Source: Mucilaginibacter sp. SG564
Lineage (GTDB): Bacteria; Bacteroidota; Bacteroidia; Sphingobacteriales; Sphingobacteriaceae
Direction of reading: 5' to 3'
Length of the DNA stretch: 64,000 bases
Assembly (NCBI RefSeq): GCF_013149275.1
Contig: NZ_JABGNA010000008.1
Span: 383,691-447,690, forward strand
Under the pieces are notes generated by a model. It was not told the DNA's origin. It saw only the letters and a program-made list of their open reading frames with translations, and searched no databases. Positions 24,755-33,465 of this stretch are shown one piece after another; position 1 is the stretch's first letter; each line of letters starts with the position of its first letter. A program made the translations under genes and the position numbers.

Positions 24755-25549
24755 ATGAAATCACTTTACCAAACCCGTTATTCACTGTTCGCGTTGATAT
24801 TATTTTTTATGCTGGGGCTGTCGGCTTCCTCGGCTATGGCAGCTAAAAGGTTTTATTATCAGCTTAAAATATATCATTACAAAACCGCAGCGCAGGAGGG
24901 AAGGATTGAGCGTTACCTGGAGCAAGCCTATGTGCCGGCTCTGCACCGGGCAGGTATAAAAAACGTGGGTGTATTTAAACCGGTTAAGCAGGATACTGCC
25001 GATATGCGTATTTATGTTTTTATCCCTTTCGCCACTTTTGATAAACTGGTGAATATGGGTAAAAAACTGCAAGGCGATACCGAATATTTAACCAATGGCG
25101 ACGACTATATCAATGCCGATTATAAAGATGCACCTTATACCCGTATAGAAACCATTGTATTGCAGGCTTTCCCGGGTATGCCCTCCCCGGCTGTACCCAA
25201 TTTAACAGGCGCCAAAGCCGACAGGGTATATGAACTGCGCAGCTATGAAAGTGCAACCGAAAAGTATAATTTTAACAAAGTGCGTATGTTTAATGTAGGC
25301 GACGAAGTAGGCTTGTTTAAACGCCTTGGTTTTAATGCTGTGTTTTACTCCGAAGTGATTGCCGGCAGCCGTATGCCCAACCTTATGTACATGACCACTT
25401 TTAACAACAAGGCCGACCGCGACAAGCACTGGGAAGCTTTTAATAATGACGCCTACTGGAAAAGCCTCGTAGCCAAACCGGAATACCAGAACAATGTATC
25501 GCATGCGGATATTATATTTTTGTATCCGGCAGCCTATTCGGATTTTTAA
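24755..25549 (+). CDS. Exported NIPSNAP family protein
   Basis: The start at 24755 is chosen because it opens a signal peptide (SLFALILFFMLGLSASSAMA) and the in-frame upstream start adds an implausible tail. The 264-residue product holds two ferredoxin-like NIPSNAP repeats: residues about 30-145 (FYYQLKIYHYKTAAQEGRIE) and about 165-264 (VYELRSYESATEKYNFNKV). NIPSNAP domains are dimeric alpha-beta barrels of unclear function, but exported ones are frequently found beside keto-sugar and Gfo gene sets in Bacteroidota. Its gap and terminator separate it from the operon, so it is probably expressed on its own. The function remains unknown. Confidence 0.85.
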   Translation: MKSLYQTRYSLFALILFFMLGLSASSAMAAKRFYYQLKIYHYKTAAQEGRIERYLEQAYVPALHRAGIKNVGVFKPVKQDTADMRIYVFIPFATFDKLVNMGKKLQGDTEYLTNGDDYINADYKDAPYTRIETIVLQAFPGMPSPAVPNLTGAKADRVYELRSYESATEKYNFNKVRMFNVGDEVGLFKRLGFNAVFYSEVIAGSRMPNLMYMTTFNNKADRDKHWEAFNNDAYWKSLVAKPEYQNNVSHADIIFLYPAAYSDF

Positions 25550-25563
25550 ATTTATTTTCCATC

Positions 25564-25674
25564 ATGTCATTTCGACCGTAGGGAGAAACCTTATACGATT
25601 AGTTCATCCCGCGCAAAAGATTTTTCGCTCCGCTCAAGAGATAGTTTCTCCTCGTACCTCGTTCGAAATGACAT
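25564..25674. repeat. Imperfect inverted repeat, GTCATTTCGACC..GTTCGAAATGAC
   Basis: ATGTCATTTCGACCGTAGGG-AGAAACC pairs with GAGATAGTTTCTCCTCG..GTTCGAAATGACAT over about 110 bases. It starts 14 bases after the NIPSNAP stop. Confidence 0.75.
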
Positions 25675-25706
25675 TTTGTTATTTAATTCTTCACACAAAA
25701 ACAGAT

Positions 25707-25786
25707 TTGTAATGCTGAACGGAATGAAGCAGCTATTCACCAACAAGCATGTGGATTAATAGATCCTTCGTTCCTCAGGATGACAG
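25707..25786. repeat. Imperfect inverted repeat, ATGCTGAACGG...CTCAGGATGAC family
   Basis: GTAATGCTGAACGGAATGAA pairs with CTTCGTTCCTCAGGATGAC. Same family as 2678-2756. Confidence 0.75.
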
Positions 25787-25795
25787 AATATTTAA

Positions 25796-25828
25796 AGACT
25801 TACGAAGTTTTCAAAACTTCGTAAGTCT
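25796..25828. repeat. 33-bp perfect palindrome, 16+1+16
   Basis: AGACTTACGAAGTTTT, a single C, then the exact reverse complement. The loop is only one base, so as DNA it is a near-ideal cruciform and as RNA it would have to open its top pairs. It lies about 116 bases upstream of the sigma-54 -24 box, so it could be a regulator site or another dispersed repeat. Confidence 0.9.
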
Positions 25829-25871
25829 GGATTCCCACTCCCCACACCCAATCCCACCTGTCCATTATCAT

Positions 25872-25900
25872 CAAAAATGTCCGGAATCGATCATTTTTTG
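25872..25900 (+). promoter_or_regulatory. Candidate enhancer dyad for the sigma-54 activator
   Basis: CAAAAATG - TCCGGAATCGAT - CATTTTTTG is an imperfect dyad whose centre is near 25886, about 85 bases upstream of the expected start of transcription. That is the usual place for an NtrC-type activator site. The assignment rests on position and symmetry only. Confidence 0.4.
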
Positions 25901-25943
25901 AAAATATAAAATCAGTAATTATTTGATAGTCAATATTTTAATA

Positions 25944-25960
25944 TTGGTATAGCTCTTGCA
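25944..25960 (+). promoter_or_regulatory. Sigma-54 (-24/-12) promoter of the efflux operon
   Basis: TTGGTAT-AGCTC-TTGCA matches the TGGCAC-N5-TTGCW consensus, with the invariant GG at 25946-25947 and GC at 25958-25959 exactly 12 bases apart. The start of transcription would be near 25971, about 14 bases before the HlyD-like start codon. The operon it would drive ends with a gene for an NtrC-type sigma-54 activator, which strongly supports the call. Confidence 0.75.
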
Positions 25961-25984
25961 AATCCCTATCCAAAAAGTATCAAA

Positions 25985-27229
25985 ATGGATAAGGAAATAG
26001 CCCTTGAAGTAACTACGCAAAAACGCCGGAAAGCCGTATTGATCGTGATGATCGTAATCAGCGGTTTGGTGCTGGCTGTATGGATACTGAGGGGATTCAT
26101 CAAGTCATCAATAAACAGATCACAAATTACTGCTTCGGCTGTTCAGGTGGGTAATATCGAAAACACTATCAATGCTACCGGTGAGGTTTTACCCGAGTTT
26201 GAAGAGATCATCACCAGCCCCATCAATGCCTCCATCAAAAACGCCCTGATGGATGCCGGTAATAAAGTAAATGTGGGGCAATCCGTCATCACACTTGATA
26301 AAACCGCTACTCAAACCGAGTATGATAAGCTCAACTTTCAACTGGAATCAAAACGCAACGAGATCAGCAAACTAAAACTCGACCTCGGCAAAAGTTTTTA
26401 TGATATCAAGTCGAACAACGATATCAAACAACTACACATCAGCAACCTGGCCGATGCGGTTGAAAACGCCAAACGCCTGTATAAGGCAGGCGGCGGTACC
26501 CGCGAAAATATTGAACAGGCAGAGCTTAACCTGAAGGTGGCCCAGCTGGAAAAAAAGCAGCTGGAAAACGAGATCAAAAATAAGCAGCAAACCATGCGGA
26601 TAGAGATCAAGGAGGCCGAGATTGCCGCCGCCATTCAGCAAAGCGACCTGAGCGCCCTGCAACGCAAGCTTAACCTGGCTAACATAGTGGCTACCCGCAA
26701 AGGGGTGATTACCTACGTAAACAAAAACATAGGTGCCAATATACATGAAGGTGAAACGCTGGCCCGCATAGCCGATCTGGGCAGTTTTAAGGTGCAAGGC
26801 AGCATATCTGATAATTCGGTTGATCAGTTACATGCCGGAATTCCGGTTATTGTGAGGGTGAATGATAACCAGCTGCGCGGTCACGTGACCAATGTATCGC
26901 CATCCATTCAAAACAGCATTATTTCTTTTGATATCCAGCTGGACGATCGCTCCAGCAAGCTGCTGCGACCCAATATGAAAGTAGATGTTTTTTTGGTAAC
27001 TGCAGCACATAGCAAGGTAATGCAAGTGGCCAATGGCCCGGCATTTAAGGGATCATCGCTCCAGGATATTTTTGTGATTAATGGCTCAAAAGCCGAGCGC
27101 CGGACGGTTCATATCGGCCTCAGCAATTTTGATTTTGTGGAGATTAAAGGCGGTGTAAAACCTGGCGATGTGGTGATCACCTCGGATATGAGCGAATATA
27201 AAAACTCAAAAGAGGTAACTATTAACTGA
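25985..27229 (+). CDS. HlyD/MacA-type periplasmic adaptor of an efflux pump
   Basis: The 414-residue protein has one N-terminal membrane helix (about residues 18-37). A barrel-sandwich half (VGNIENTINATGEVLPEFEE), a long alpha-hairpin coiled coil (about 105-230, rich in E, K, Q) and the second lipoyl half (ATRKGVITYVNKNIGANIHEGE) follow, and a beta-barrel domain completes it. It would bridge the ABC permeases in the inner membrane to the TolC-like channel encoded next. It is the first gene of the sigma-54-promoter operon. A 12-bp hairpin lies between it and the TolC gene. Confidence 0.92.
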   Translation: MDKEIALEVTTQKRRKAVLIVMIVISGLVLAVWILRGFIKSSINRSQITASAVQVGNIENTINATGEVLPEFEEIITSPINASIKNALMDAGNKVNVGQSVITLDKTATQTEYDKLNFQLESKRNEISKLKLDLGKSFYDIKSNNDIKQLHISNLADAVENAKRLYKAGGGTRENIEQAELNLKVAQLEKKQLENEIKNKQQTMRIEIKEAEIAAAIQQSDLSALQRKLNLANIVATRKGVITYVNKNIGANIHEGETLARIADLGSFKVQGSISDNSVDQLHAGIPVIVRVNDNQLRGHVTNVSPSIQNSIISFDIQLDDRSSKLLRPNMKVDVFLVTAAHSKVMQVANGPAFKGSSLQDIFVINGSKAERRTVHIGLSNFDFVEIKGGVKPGDVVITSDMSEYKNSKEVTIN

Positions 27230-27272
27230 TAAACCACTCAGCTCCTGTGGGAAGGGAGTTCTTCATAACATT

Positions 27273-27300
27273 AATCCTCCTGCCAGAGGGCGGGAGGATT
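27273..27300. other. Hairpin between adaptor and TolC genes
   Basis: AATCCTCCTGCC (27273-27284) pairs with GGCGGGAGGATT (27289-27300) with one mismatch and a 4-nt loop. No T-run follows on the plus strand, so it is more likely an mRNA-stability or partial-attenuation element than a terminator. Confidence 0.7.
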
Positions 27301-27332
27301 GAGTGGATAGCAGATCAATATATTAAAGAAAA

Positions 27333-28790
27333 ATGAGGATTCTATACATCATAAGTTTGTTAACCATGAGCGCAGGGGCATTTGGCCGCAGTAACAGCGA
27401 TACACTGCGGCTAACCCTGCAGCAGGTGGTTGAAATGGCCAAGGCAAACTCCATAGCGGCTAAACAGGCGGCTACCGTACGCGAAACCAAGTACTGGGAA
27501 TACCGTACCTATAAATCAAACTATCAGCCGCAGCTGGCCCTGAGCGGTACCCTGCCAGATTATAATAAAAACTTTACCCAGGTACAGCAGCCCGATGGTA
27601 CCATATTGTTTCAGCCTGTGCATAATGATAACTCATCCCTACAATTGGATTTTAGCCAGAGTATTACCGCTACCGGCGGTACTATTTACGGCAGAACCCA
27701 ACTACAGCGTTTTACCGATTTCGACAGGCATAACGCCTTGTATAACGGTGTTCCGTATAGTATTGCTTATACACAGCCGCTTTTTCAGTTTAACCAACTC
27801 AAATGGGATAAAAAAATTGAACCGCTAAAATATAACGAGAGCAAACAGAAGTATATCGAAGACCAGGAAAATATAGCGGTTACTGTTGAAGGGTATTTTT
27901 TTGATCTGTTGCTGGCGCAGGTTAACTTGCACATTGCCGAAACAAATTATACCAATACGCAAAAAATAATGGCTATAGCCAATATCAAGCTCGATTTAGG
28001 GAAAGTATCAAAAAACGAAATATTGCAATTACAGTTGGAACTGATCAACGCTAAAAAAGCAGTAGGTACCGCCAAACGCGATATTGAAGTGGCTACCCTC
28101 AATCTTCGTAGCTACACCGGACTGGAAGATGACAGCAAAATTGTATTGGCAATACCCCAAAATATCAGCCAGATGACGGTTACATCAGATAAGGTTTTGG
28201 CCGAGGCCTATGCCAACCGGGCAGATGCTATAGGGTTTTTACGGAAAGTAGCAGAAGCTAAAAGGGATGTAGCTAAAGCCAAAGGCGAAACGGGTTTGAA
28301 AGCAACGCTTAATGCTAACCTGGGTTTTTCAAATACGGCCACCAGTATTACCGGGGTTTACAATAACCCGCAAAACCAGCAGATAGTACAGTTAACGCTG
28401 TCGGTACCTATATTGGATTGGGGCAGGTCAAAATCGCGCACCAAAACGGCGCTGGCTAACCAGCAACTTACGGAGTATACGGTGGAGCAGGATAAGCAAA
28501 CTTTTAAACAACAAATTGTAACGCAGGTATCCCTTTTTAATATGATGAAAGAGCAACTGGTATATACCGCCGAGGCCGACAGCATAGCCTCAGAAAAATA
28601 TAAAATAGCCCGCGAACGCTACGTGCTGGGCGATCTGGGCATCACCGATCTGGGCATTGCCTTCCGTGAAAACGATCAGGCCAAGCGCGATTATATCACC
28701 TCGCTCCGCGATTTCTGGGGAGCCTATTACCAACTGCGCCAGCTGTCGTTATATGATTTTGAAACCAACCATAAGATAACGTACCAGTAG
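27333..28790 (+). CDS. TolC family outer-membrane efflux protein
   Basis: The 485-residue protein has a signal peptide (1 to about 18) and two halves of the OEP family: long helical hairpins (LRLTLQQVVEMAKANSIAAK; DKVLAEAYANRADAIGF) and short beta segments (LALSGTLPDY, KATLNANLGF). It would form the trimeric outer-membrane exit duct of the pump. It is co-directional with the adaptor, 103 bases downstream, and followed by the ABC genes. The final Q/Y-rich tail is ordinary for the family. Confidence 0.92.
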   Translation: MRILYIISLLTMSAGAFGRSNSDTLRLTLQQVVEMAKANSIAAKQAATVRETKYWEYRTYKSNYQPQLALSGTLPDYNKNFTQVQQPDGTILFQPVHNDNSSLQLDFSQSITATGGTIYGRTQLQRFTDFDRHNALYNGVPYSIAYTQPLFQFNQLKWDKKIEPLKYNESKQKYIEDQENIAVTVEGYFFDLLLAQVNLHIAETNYTNTQKIMAIANIKLDLGKVSKNEILQLQLELINAKKAVGTAKRDIEVATLNLRSYTGLEDDSKIVLAIPQNISQMTVTSDKVLAEAYANRADAIGFLRKVAEAKRDVAKAKGETGLKATLNANLGFSNTATSITGVYNNPQNQQIVQLTLSVPILDWGRSKSRTKTALANQQLTEYTVEQDKQTFKQQIVTQVSLFNMMKEQLVYTAEADSIASEKYKIARERYVLGDLGITDLGIAFRENDQAKRDYITSLRDFWGAYYQLRQLSLYDFETNHKITYQ

Positions 28791-28796
28791 GGGAAT

Positions 28797-28917
28797 AAGT
28801 CAAAAGTAAAAAGTCAAAAAAATAAACAAATCACTAATTCACTAAATCACTAATTCACTAAATAATTACCTAAGCCTTATCACTAATTCACTAAATCAAT
28901 AATTCACTAATTAAAAA
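28797..28917. repeat. Array of AAAAGTC and CACTAATTCACTAAATCA words
   Basis: The gap between the TolC and ABC ATPase genes is filled by a short AAAAGTC run and then about four near-copies of TCACTAATTCACTAAA. All the copies point the same way, unlike the inverted array at 15331. The same words occur at 2845, 36896 and 58205. Confidence 0.8.
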
Positions 28918-28919
28918 AT

Positions 28920-29585
28920 ATGATCCGTTTACAAAATATTGAGAAAGTATACCGTACAGATACTATCGAAACACTGGCCCTTAACAGCATTAGTCTTGAT
29001 GTGGCCAAAGGCGAATTTTTATCCATTATGGGGCCATCGGGCTGCGGCAAAAGTACGCTGCTTAATATCATGGGATTGCTGGATACACCGTCCAAAGGCG
29101 ACATCAGGATAAGCGATCAAAAGACCGATCATTTATCCGATAAGCAACTGGCGCAGTTCAGGAACCAGAAACTGGGTTTTATTTTTCAGAGCTATCATTT
29201 GATCAATGATCTGCAGGTGTTGGATAACGTAGAGCTGCCGCTATTATACCGTAACACTACCGCCAAAGAGCGTAAAGAATTGGCTACGGAAGCGCTGGCT
29301 AAAGTAGGATTGTCTAACCGTATCAAACACTTCCCAACGCAGTTATCGGGTGGTCAGCGGCAGCGTGTGGCTATAGCTAGGGCCATTGTTGGCAGGCCGG
29401 AAATTATCCTGGCCGATGAGCCTACCGGCAACCTGGACAGCGCCATGGGCAACGAGATCATGGATATCCTTATCAACCTTAATCGTAACGAGGGTACCAC
29501 CATTGTGATGGTAACACACGATGAAAATATGGCCCACAAAACGCACAGACTTGTGCGCTTATTTGACGGTTCGCAGGTTCAGTAA
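28920..29585 (+). CDS. ABC transporter ATP-binding protein, MacB/LolD type
   Basis: The 221-residue ATPase has a Walker A (GPSGCGKST, residues about 40-48), Q-loop (FIFQSYHLINDLQVLDNVE), signature (LSGGQRQRVAIARAI), Walker B (EIILADEPTGNLD) and H-loop (MVTHDENMA). The sequence is of the MacB/FtsE-like subgroup that drives FtsX-type permeases. It would hydrolyse ATP in the cytosol to power the two permeases encoded immediately downstream, working by the mechanotransmission model. Confidence 0.95.
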   Translation: MIRLQNIEKVYRTDTIETLALNSISLDVAKGEFLSIMGPSGCGKSTLLNIMGLLDTPSKGDIRISDQKTDHLSDKQLAQFRNQKLGFIFQSYHLINDLQVLDNVELPLLYRNTTAKERKELATEALAKVGLSNRIKHFPTQLSGGQRQRVAIARAIVGRPEIILADEPTGNLDSAMGNEIMDILINLNRNEGTTIVMVTHDENMAHKTHRLVRLFDGSQVQ

Positions 29586-29608
29586 TACATCAGCTAAAAA
29601 TTAATATC

Positions 29609-30853
29609 ATGCTTAAAAATTATTTCAAAATAGCCATAGCGGTATTAAGGCGCAGAAAGTTCTTCACCTTTATCAGTCTGTTTGGCATTAGTTTAACACT
29701 TACGGTATTGATGGTGCTTGCCGCTTTTATTGAAAAGGTTACCAACCCGGTTTATCCGGGCGATAAAAATAGCCGGTCGCTGTATATCAAACGGTTAACC
29801 TACACCTCAAAAAAAGGATGGATAAATAGTGGTGGCTCCTCCTTTTATTTTTTAACCCATTATGCTGGCAGTTTAAAAACGCGGGTTAAAATGGCTATTG
29901 TTTCCAGCAATACTTCATCAAATGCGTATGTGAATAACAAAAAAATAGTGATCGACATGAAGTACACCAATGCCGATTTGTGGAATATTGCTAATTATCA
30001 GTTTATAGAAGGAAAGCCATTTACCCCCGACCAAATTAACAAAGCCGACCGTGTAGCCGTAATCTCCGAGCGTACCCGGAACGAATATTTTGGCGATGCT
30101 GTTACCGTAGTTGGTAAATACATTGAAGCTGATAATATAAGCTATCGGATAACAGGTGTAATTAAAAACGTGCCAGAGATTGAGGAAGTTTTTTATGCCA
30201 ATATGTTTTTGCCTTATACTGTAGCTAAGAGTGATTACCGGAATAAGGACTTTTGGGGCGATTACTCCGCGATATTACTTGCGCCATCTGAACAACTGGT
30301 AACGAAGATGCACACCGAGTACGAGCAAATGGTTACCCGGATACCCATACCCGATAACATGAAAAAGGATTTTGATACCCTGCATTCCGATGCCGACACA
30401 TACTTTGAAACCTTTACCCGCGGTTTTTTTGGCAATGCCGATAATGCAGGTTATGCACGCTTTTTGCTTTTTATGAGCCTGTTTGTTTTGTTGTTTATGT
30501 TGCTGCCCACCGTAAACCTGGTTAATGTAAACATCACCCGCATCATGGAGCGCTCGTCTGAAATTGGTGTGCGCAAGGCTTTCGGGGCTTCATCAAAAAC
30601 ATTGGTTTACCAGTTTATTACAGAAAATATCATACTCACCATATTGGGCGGTATTATTGGTGTTATACTGACCATAATTATTTTACAGGTTATTAACAGC
30701 AGCGGATTTATACCTGATCTTGATCTCACTATCAATCCCGTGGTATTACTGTATAGTTTACTGGCTTGCTTGTTTTTTGGCCTGTTATCCGGCGTGTATC
30801 CAGCCTGGCGAATGTCAAGACTTAATGTGGTAACCGCCTTAAAGGCGCAATAA
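29609..30853 (+). CDS. FtsX/MacB-type ABC permease (first)
   Basis: The 414-residue protein has one N-terminal helix (about 20-42), a large periplasmic MacB_PCD-like domain (about 45-285) and three C-terminal helices from about 290 on. The FtsX motif is visible: RSSEIGVRKAFGASSKTLVY and PAWRMSRLNVVTALKAQ at the end. It forms half of the ABC membrane domain and is 23 bases after the ATPase gene. Its substrate is not known. Confidence 0.93.
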   Translation: MLKNYFKIAIAVLRRRKFFTFISLFGISLTLTVLMVLAAFIEKVTNPVYPGDKNSRSLYIKRLTYTSKKGWINSGGSSFYFLTHYAGSLKTRVKMAIVSSNTSSNAYVNNKKIVIDMKYTNADLWNIANYQFIEGKPFTPDQINKADRVAVISERTRNEYFGDAVTVVGKYIEADNISYRITGVIKNVPEIEEVFYANMFLPYTVAKSDYRNKDFWGDYSAILLAPSEQLVTKMHTEYEQMVTRIPIPDNMKKDFDTLHSDADTYFETFTRGFFGNADNAGYARFLLFMSLFVLLFMLLPTVNLVNVNITRIMERSSEIGVRKAFGASSKTLVYQFITENIILTILGGIIGVILTIIILQVINSSGFIPDLDLTINPVVLLYSLLACLFFGLLSGVYPAWRMSRLNVVTALKAQ

Positions 30854-30876
30854 TTAAACCTTTAATCAAAACTTTT

Positions 30877-32070
30877 ATGATAAAGCATTTATTCAAACTC
30901 ATCTGGAATAAAAAGAAGCAAAACTTTTTATTGATCACCGAAATATTTATTTCGTTCCTGGTCATCTTTGGGGTGTTTACCTCCCTGGTCTATTATTACC
31001 GCAACTACAAAAAACCAATGGGCCTTACTTATAATAACGTTTGGGTTATTAATTTTCAAAACAACAAGCAGTTTCACACTACCGACTCCGTAACGCAGTA
31101 TTACGCCACTCTGACTGCTATGCTCAAAAATATGCCGCAGATAAAAACGCTCAGTTATGCATCAAGCAATATTCCGTTTACCAGTAGTACAAATACAACC
31201 AGGCTTATTTATAAGGGACGGGAAATAAGGCCCATTAACTTTTACCGTACTGGCGATAACTATCGTGAAGCTTTCAATATGAATTTATTGGAGGGCCGTT
31301 GGTTTAACCAGGATGACGTGGTAAGCATCAATAGGTCGGTAGTTATCAATGCTTCGCTTAGGGAAAGTTTATTTGGAAATGGCCGGGCCTTAGGGCAATT
31401 AATAGACGATAGCCAGGACGATAAACATGTTAGAAAGATAAAAGTAATAGGTGTTGTGCAGGATGTTAAAGACAAGGGCGACTATTTACCATCGGGTATG
31501 GCTATGTACAATCGTGTAGATACCGGCGACATGCGCTATATAAGTAAGTTGGTCATCAAAGTATCGCCCGATGCAGATGCGGCTTTTGAGAGCAAATTGT
31601 ATAAAACCGTGGCCAGCTATATGAAGGAAGCATCGGTAGAGATAGAGCATTTTTCAAAGAAACGGGAAAGCACCAACAGGAGTACTTTAATCCCCATCAT
31701 CATATTCTCTATTGTAGCCGCTTTTCTTATTATCAATGTATCATTGGGTATTTTTGGCGTGTTATGGTATAATATCAACCGTCGCCGGGGCGAGATTGGG
31801 CTGCGCAGGGCAGTAGGAGCGTCAGGCGGCGCGGTTTCATCACAGTTGATCACCGAATCGTTGATATTGACCACTCTATCTTTAATTATCGGTGTGTTTT
31901 TTGCCGTGCAGTTCCCTTTACTTAATGTGTTTAATATGGAGGCGGGCATTTATGTAACCGCCATATTCCTGGCTATCCTGTTCATTTACACGCTGGTATT
32001 ACTGTGCTCGTTATACCCGGGCAGGCAGGCCGCGGCAATTTACCCGGCGGTGGCTTTACATGAAGAATAA
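30877..32070 (+). CDS. FtsX/MacB-type ABC permease (second)
   Basis: The 397-residue protein has the same layout as the preceding permease: a first helix at about 17-40, periplasmic domain, then three helices from about 275. RRGEIGLRRAVGASGGAVSS and SLYPGRQAAAIYPAVALHEE are the FtsX signatures. Its sequence is clearly diverged from the first permease, so the pump is probably a heterodimer. It starts 23 bases after the first permease and ends 21 bases before the regulator gene. Confidence 0.93.
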   Translation: MIKHLFKLIWNKKKQNFLLITEIFISFLVIFGVFTSLVYYYRNYKKPMGLTYNNVWVINFQNNKQFHTTDSVTQYYATLTAMLKNMPQIKTLSYASSNIPFTSSTNTTRLIYKGREIRPINFYRTGDNYREAFNMNLLEGRWFNQDDVVSINRSVVINASLRESLFGNGRALGQLIDDSQDDKHVRKIKVIGVVQDVKDKGDYLPSGMAMYNRVDTGDMRYISKLVIKVSPDADAAFESKLYKTVASYMKEASVEIEHFSKKRESTNRSTLIPIIIFSIVAAFLIINVSLGIFGVLWYNINRRRGEIGLRRAVGASGGAVSSQLITESLILTTLSLIIGVFFAVQFPLLNVFNMEAGIYVTAIFLAILFIYTLVLLCSLYPGRQAAAIYPAVALHEE

Positions 32071-32091
32071 TTACGATATTAACCTGCTGTT

Positions 32092-33465
32092 ATGATATTG
32101 GTTATTGATGATGATTTAGCGGTACGCACCTCGCTGGTATTGTTGCTCAAAGGCGAAGGCTATGATGTGCAGTGTACCGAAGGTCCGGCCGAAGCATTGA
32201 AAGCTATCCGGAAGCAAAATCCGGAGCTCATTATACTCGATCTTAATTTTTCTATAGATACATCCGGTCGGGAAGGGCTTGATCTGCTGGCTAAAATAAA
32301 ACAAATCAACAGCAGTATACCCGTGATACTGATAACCGGCTGGGGCAGTATTGAACTGGCGGTAGCCGGTATGAAAATAGGCGCCAGCGACTTTATCAAT
32401 AAACCCTGGAGCAACGAACACCTGGTGCAATCGGTAAAAACCCTGCTCGATCTGCAGGATAATAAAGCCGGTCACCGCACCCGCTCACAGCTCGACAAAA
32501 GCTACAACTTTCAGCACATTATAGGGCATGACCCTAAAATGCTGGATATACTGGAAACCATTGGCCGCGTAGCTCAAACCGATGCTTCGGTACTCATCAT
32601 GGGTGAAAGCGGAACGGGTAAGGAACTGATTGCCGAAGCTATCCATCAAAACAGCCTGCGCCGTAACAAGCCATTTATCAAGGTTAATCTGGGCGGCATC
32701 AGCACCTCGTTGTTTGAAAGCGAGATGTTCGGCCATATCCGCGGGGCGTTTACCGATGCCCGGTTTGACAGGATCGGTCGTTTTGAAATGGCCAACAAAG
32801 GCACCATATTTTTGGATGAGATTGGTGATCTGGATGCCAGCAGCCAGGTAAAACTGCTGCGCGTATTGCAGGACCGTACCTACGAGGTGCTGGGCAGCAG
32901 CCGCACTAAAACAGTTGATGTACGTATTGTCTGCGCTACCAACAAAAACCTGAACGACATGGTGAGCAAGGGTACTTTCCGCGAAGATCTGCTTTACCGC
33001 ATCAACCTCATCACGGTTTACCTGCCCGCCCTGCGCGACAGGCCAAAGGACATCCCTTTACTGGTGGAGTTTTTTATCAATAACTTAAAAGATATTTATA
33101 ATCGGCCAAAGCTATCCGTAGCGCCGGCCGCTATGAAATGGTTGCAGCAATTACCGCTGCCCGGCAATATCAGGCAATTGAAAAACCTGGTGGAGCGCTC
33201 TATCCTGGTGAGTAAAAAAGATGAACTTGGTATTGATGATTTCCGCTCACAGCTGGAGCTATCGCCGGTAAAAAAAGGTAATATGCAGCTGCCCGGTGTA
33301 GGGACCCTCACACTGGAAGAGGTAGAGGTAGAGATGATCAAACGCGCTATGGATCACCATAAAAATAAAATAAGCCGGGCCGCCGCCGCGCTGGGCCTCA
33401 CACGCAGCGCCCTTTACCGCCGCCTGGATAAATACCAGATCCCTTACGATGAAGCTGAGGACTAA
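32092..33465 (+). CDS. NtrC-type sigma-54-dependent response regulator
   Basis: The 457-residue protein has a receiver (Asp50 as the phosphorylation site, IILDLNF), a AAA+ domain with Walker A at about 171-178 (GESGTGKE) and Walker B (GTIFLDEIGDL), and a C-terminal Fis-type HTH (ISRAAAALGLTRSALYRRL). The loop that contacts sigma-54 is GAFTDA (218-223) rather than GAFTGA; Gly5 is replaced by Asp222. This variant occurs in some activators, so it does not rule out function. It would activate the sigma-54 promoter at 25944. Its gene overlaps the kinase gene by 17 bases. Confidence 0.95.
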   Translation: MILVIDDDLAVRTSLVLLLKGEGYDVQCTEGPAEALKAIRKQNPELIILDLNFSIDTSGREGLDLLAKIKQINSSIPVILITGWGSIELAVAGMKIGASDFINKPWSNEHLVQSVKTLLDLQDNKAGHRTRSQLDKSYNFQHIIGHDPKMLDILETIGRVAQTDASVLIMGESGTGKELIAEAIHQNSLRRNKPFIKVNLGGISTSLFESEMFGHIRGAFTDARFDRIGRFEMANKGTIFLDEIGDLDASSQVKLLRVLQDRTYEVLGSSRTKTVDVRIVCATNKNLNDMVSKGTFREDLLYRINLITVYLPALRDRPKDIPLLVEFFINNLKDIYNRPKLSVAPAAMKWLQQLPLPGNIRQLKNLVERSILVSKKDELGIDDFRSQLELSPVKKGNMQLPGVGTLTLEEVEVEMIKRAMDHHKNKISRAAAALGLTRSALYRRLDKYQIPYDEAED

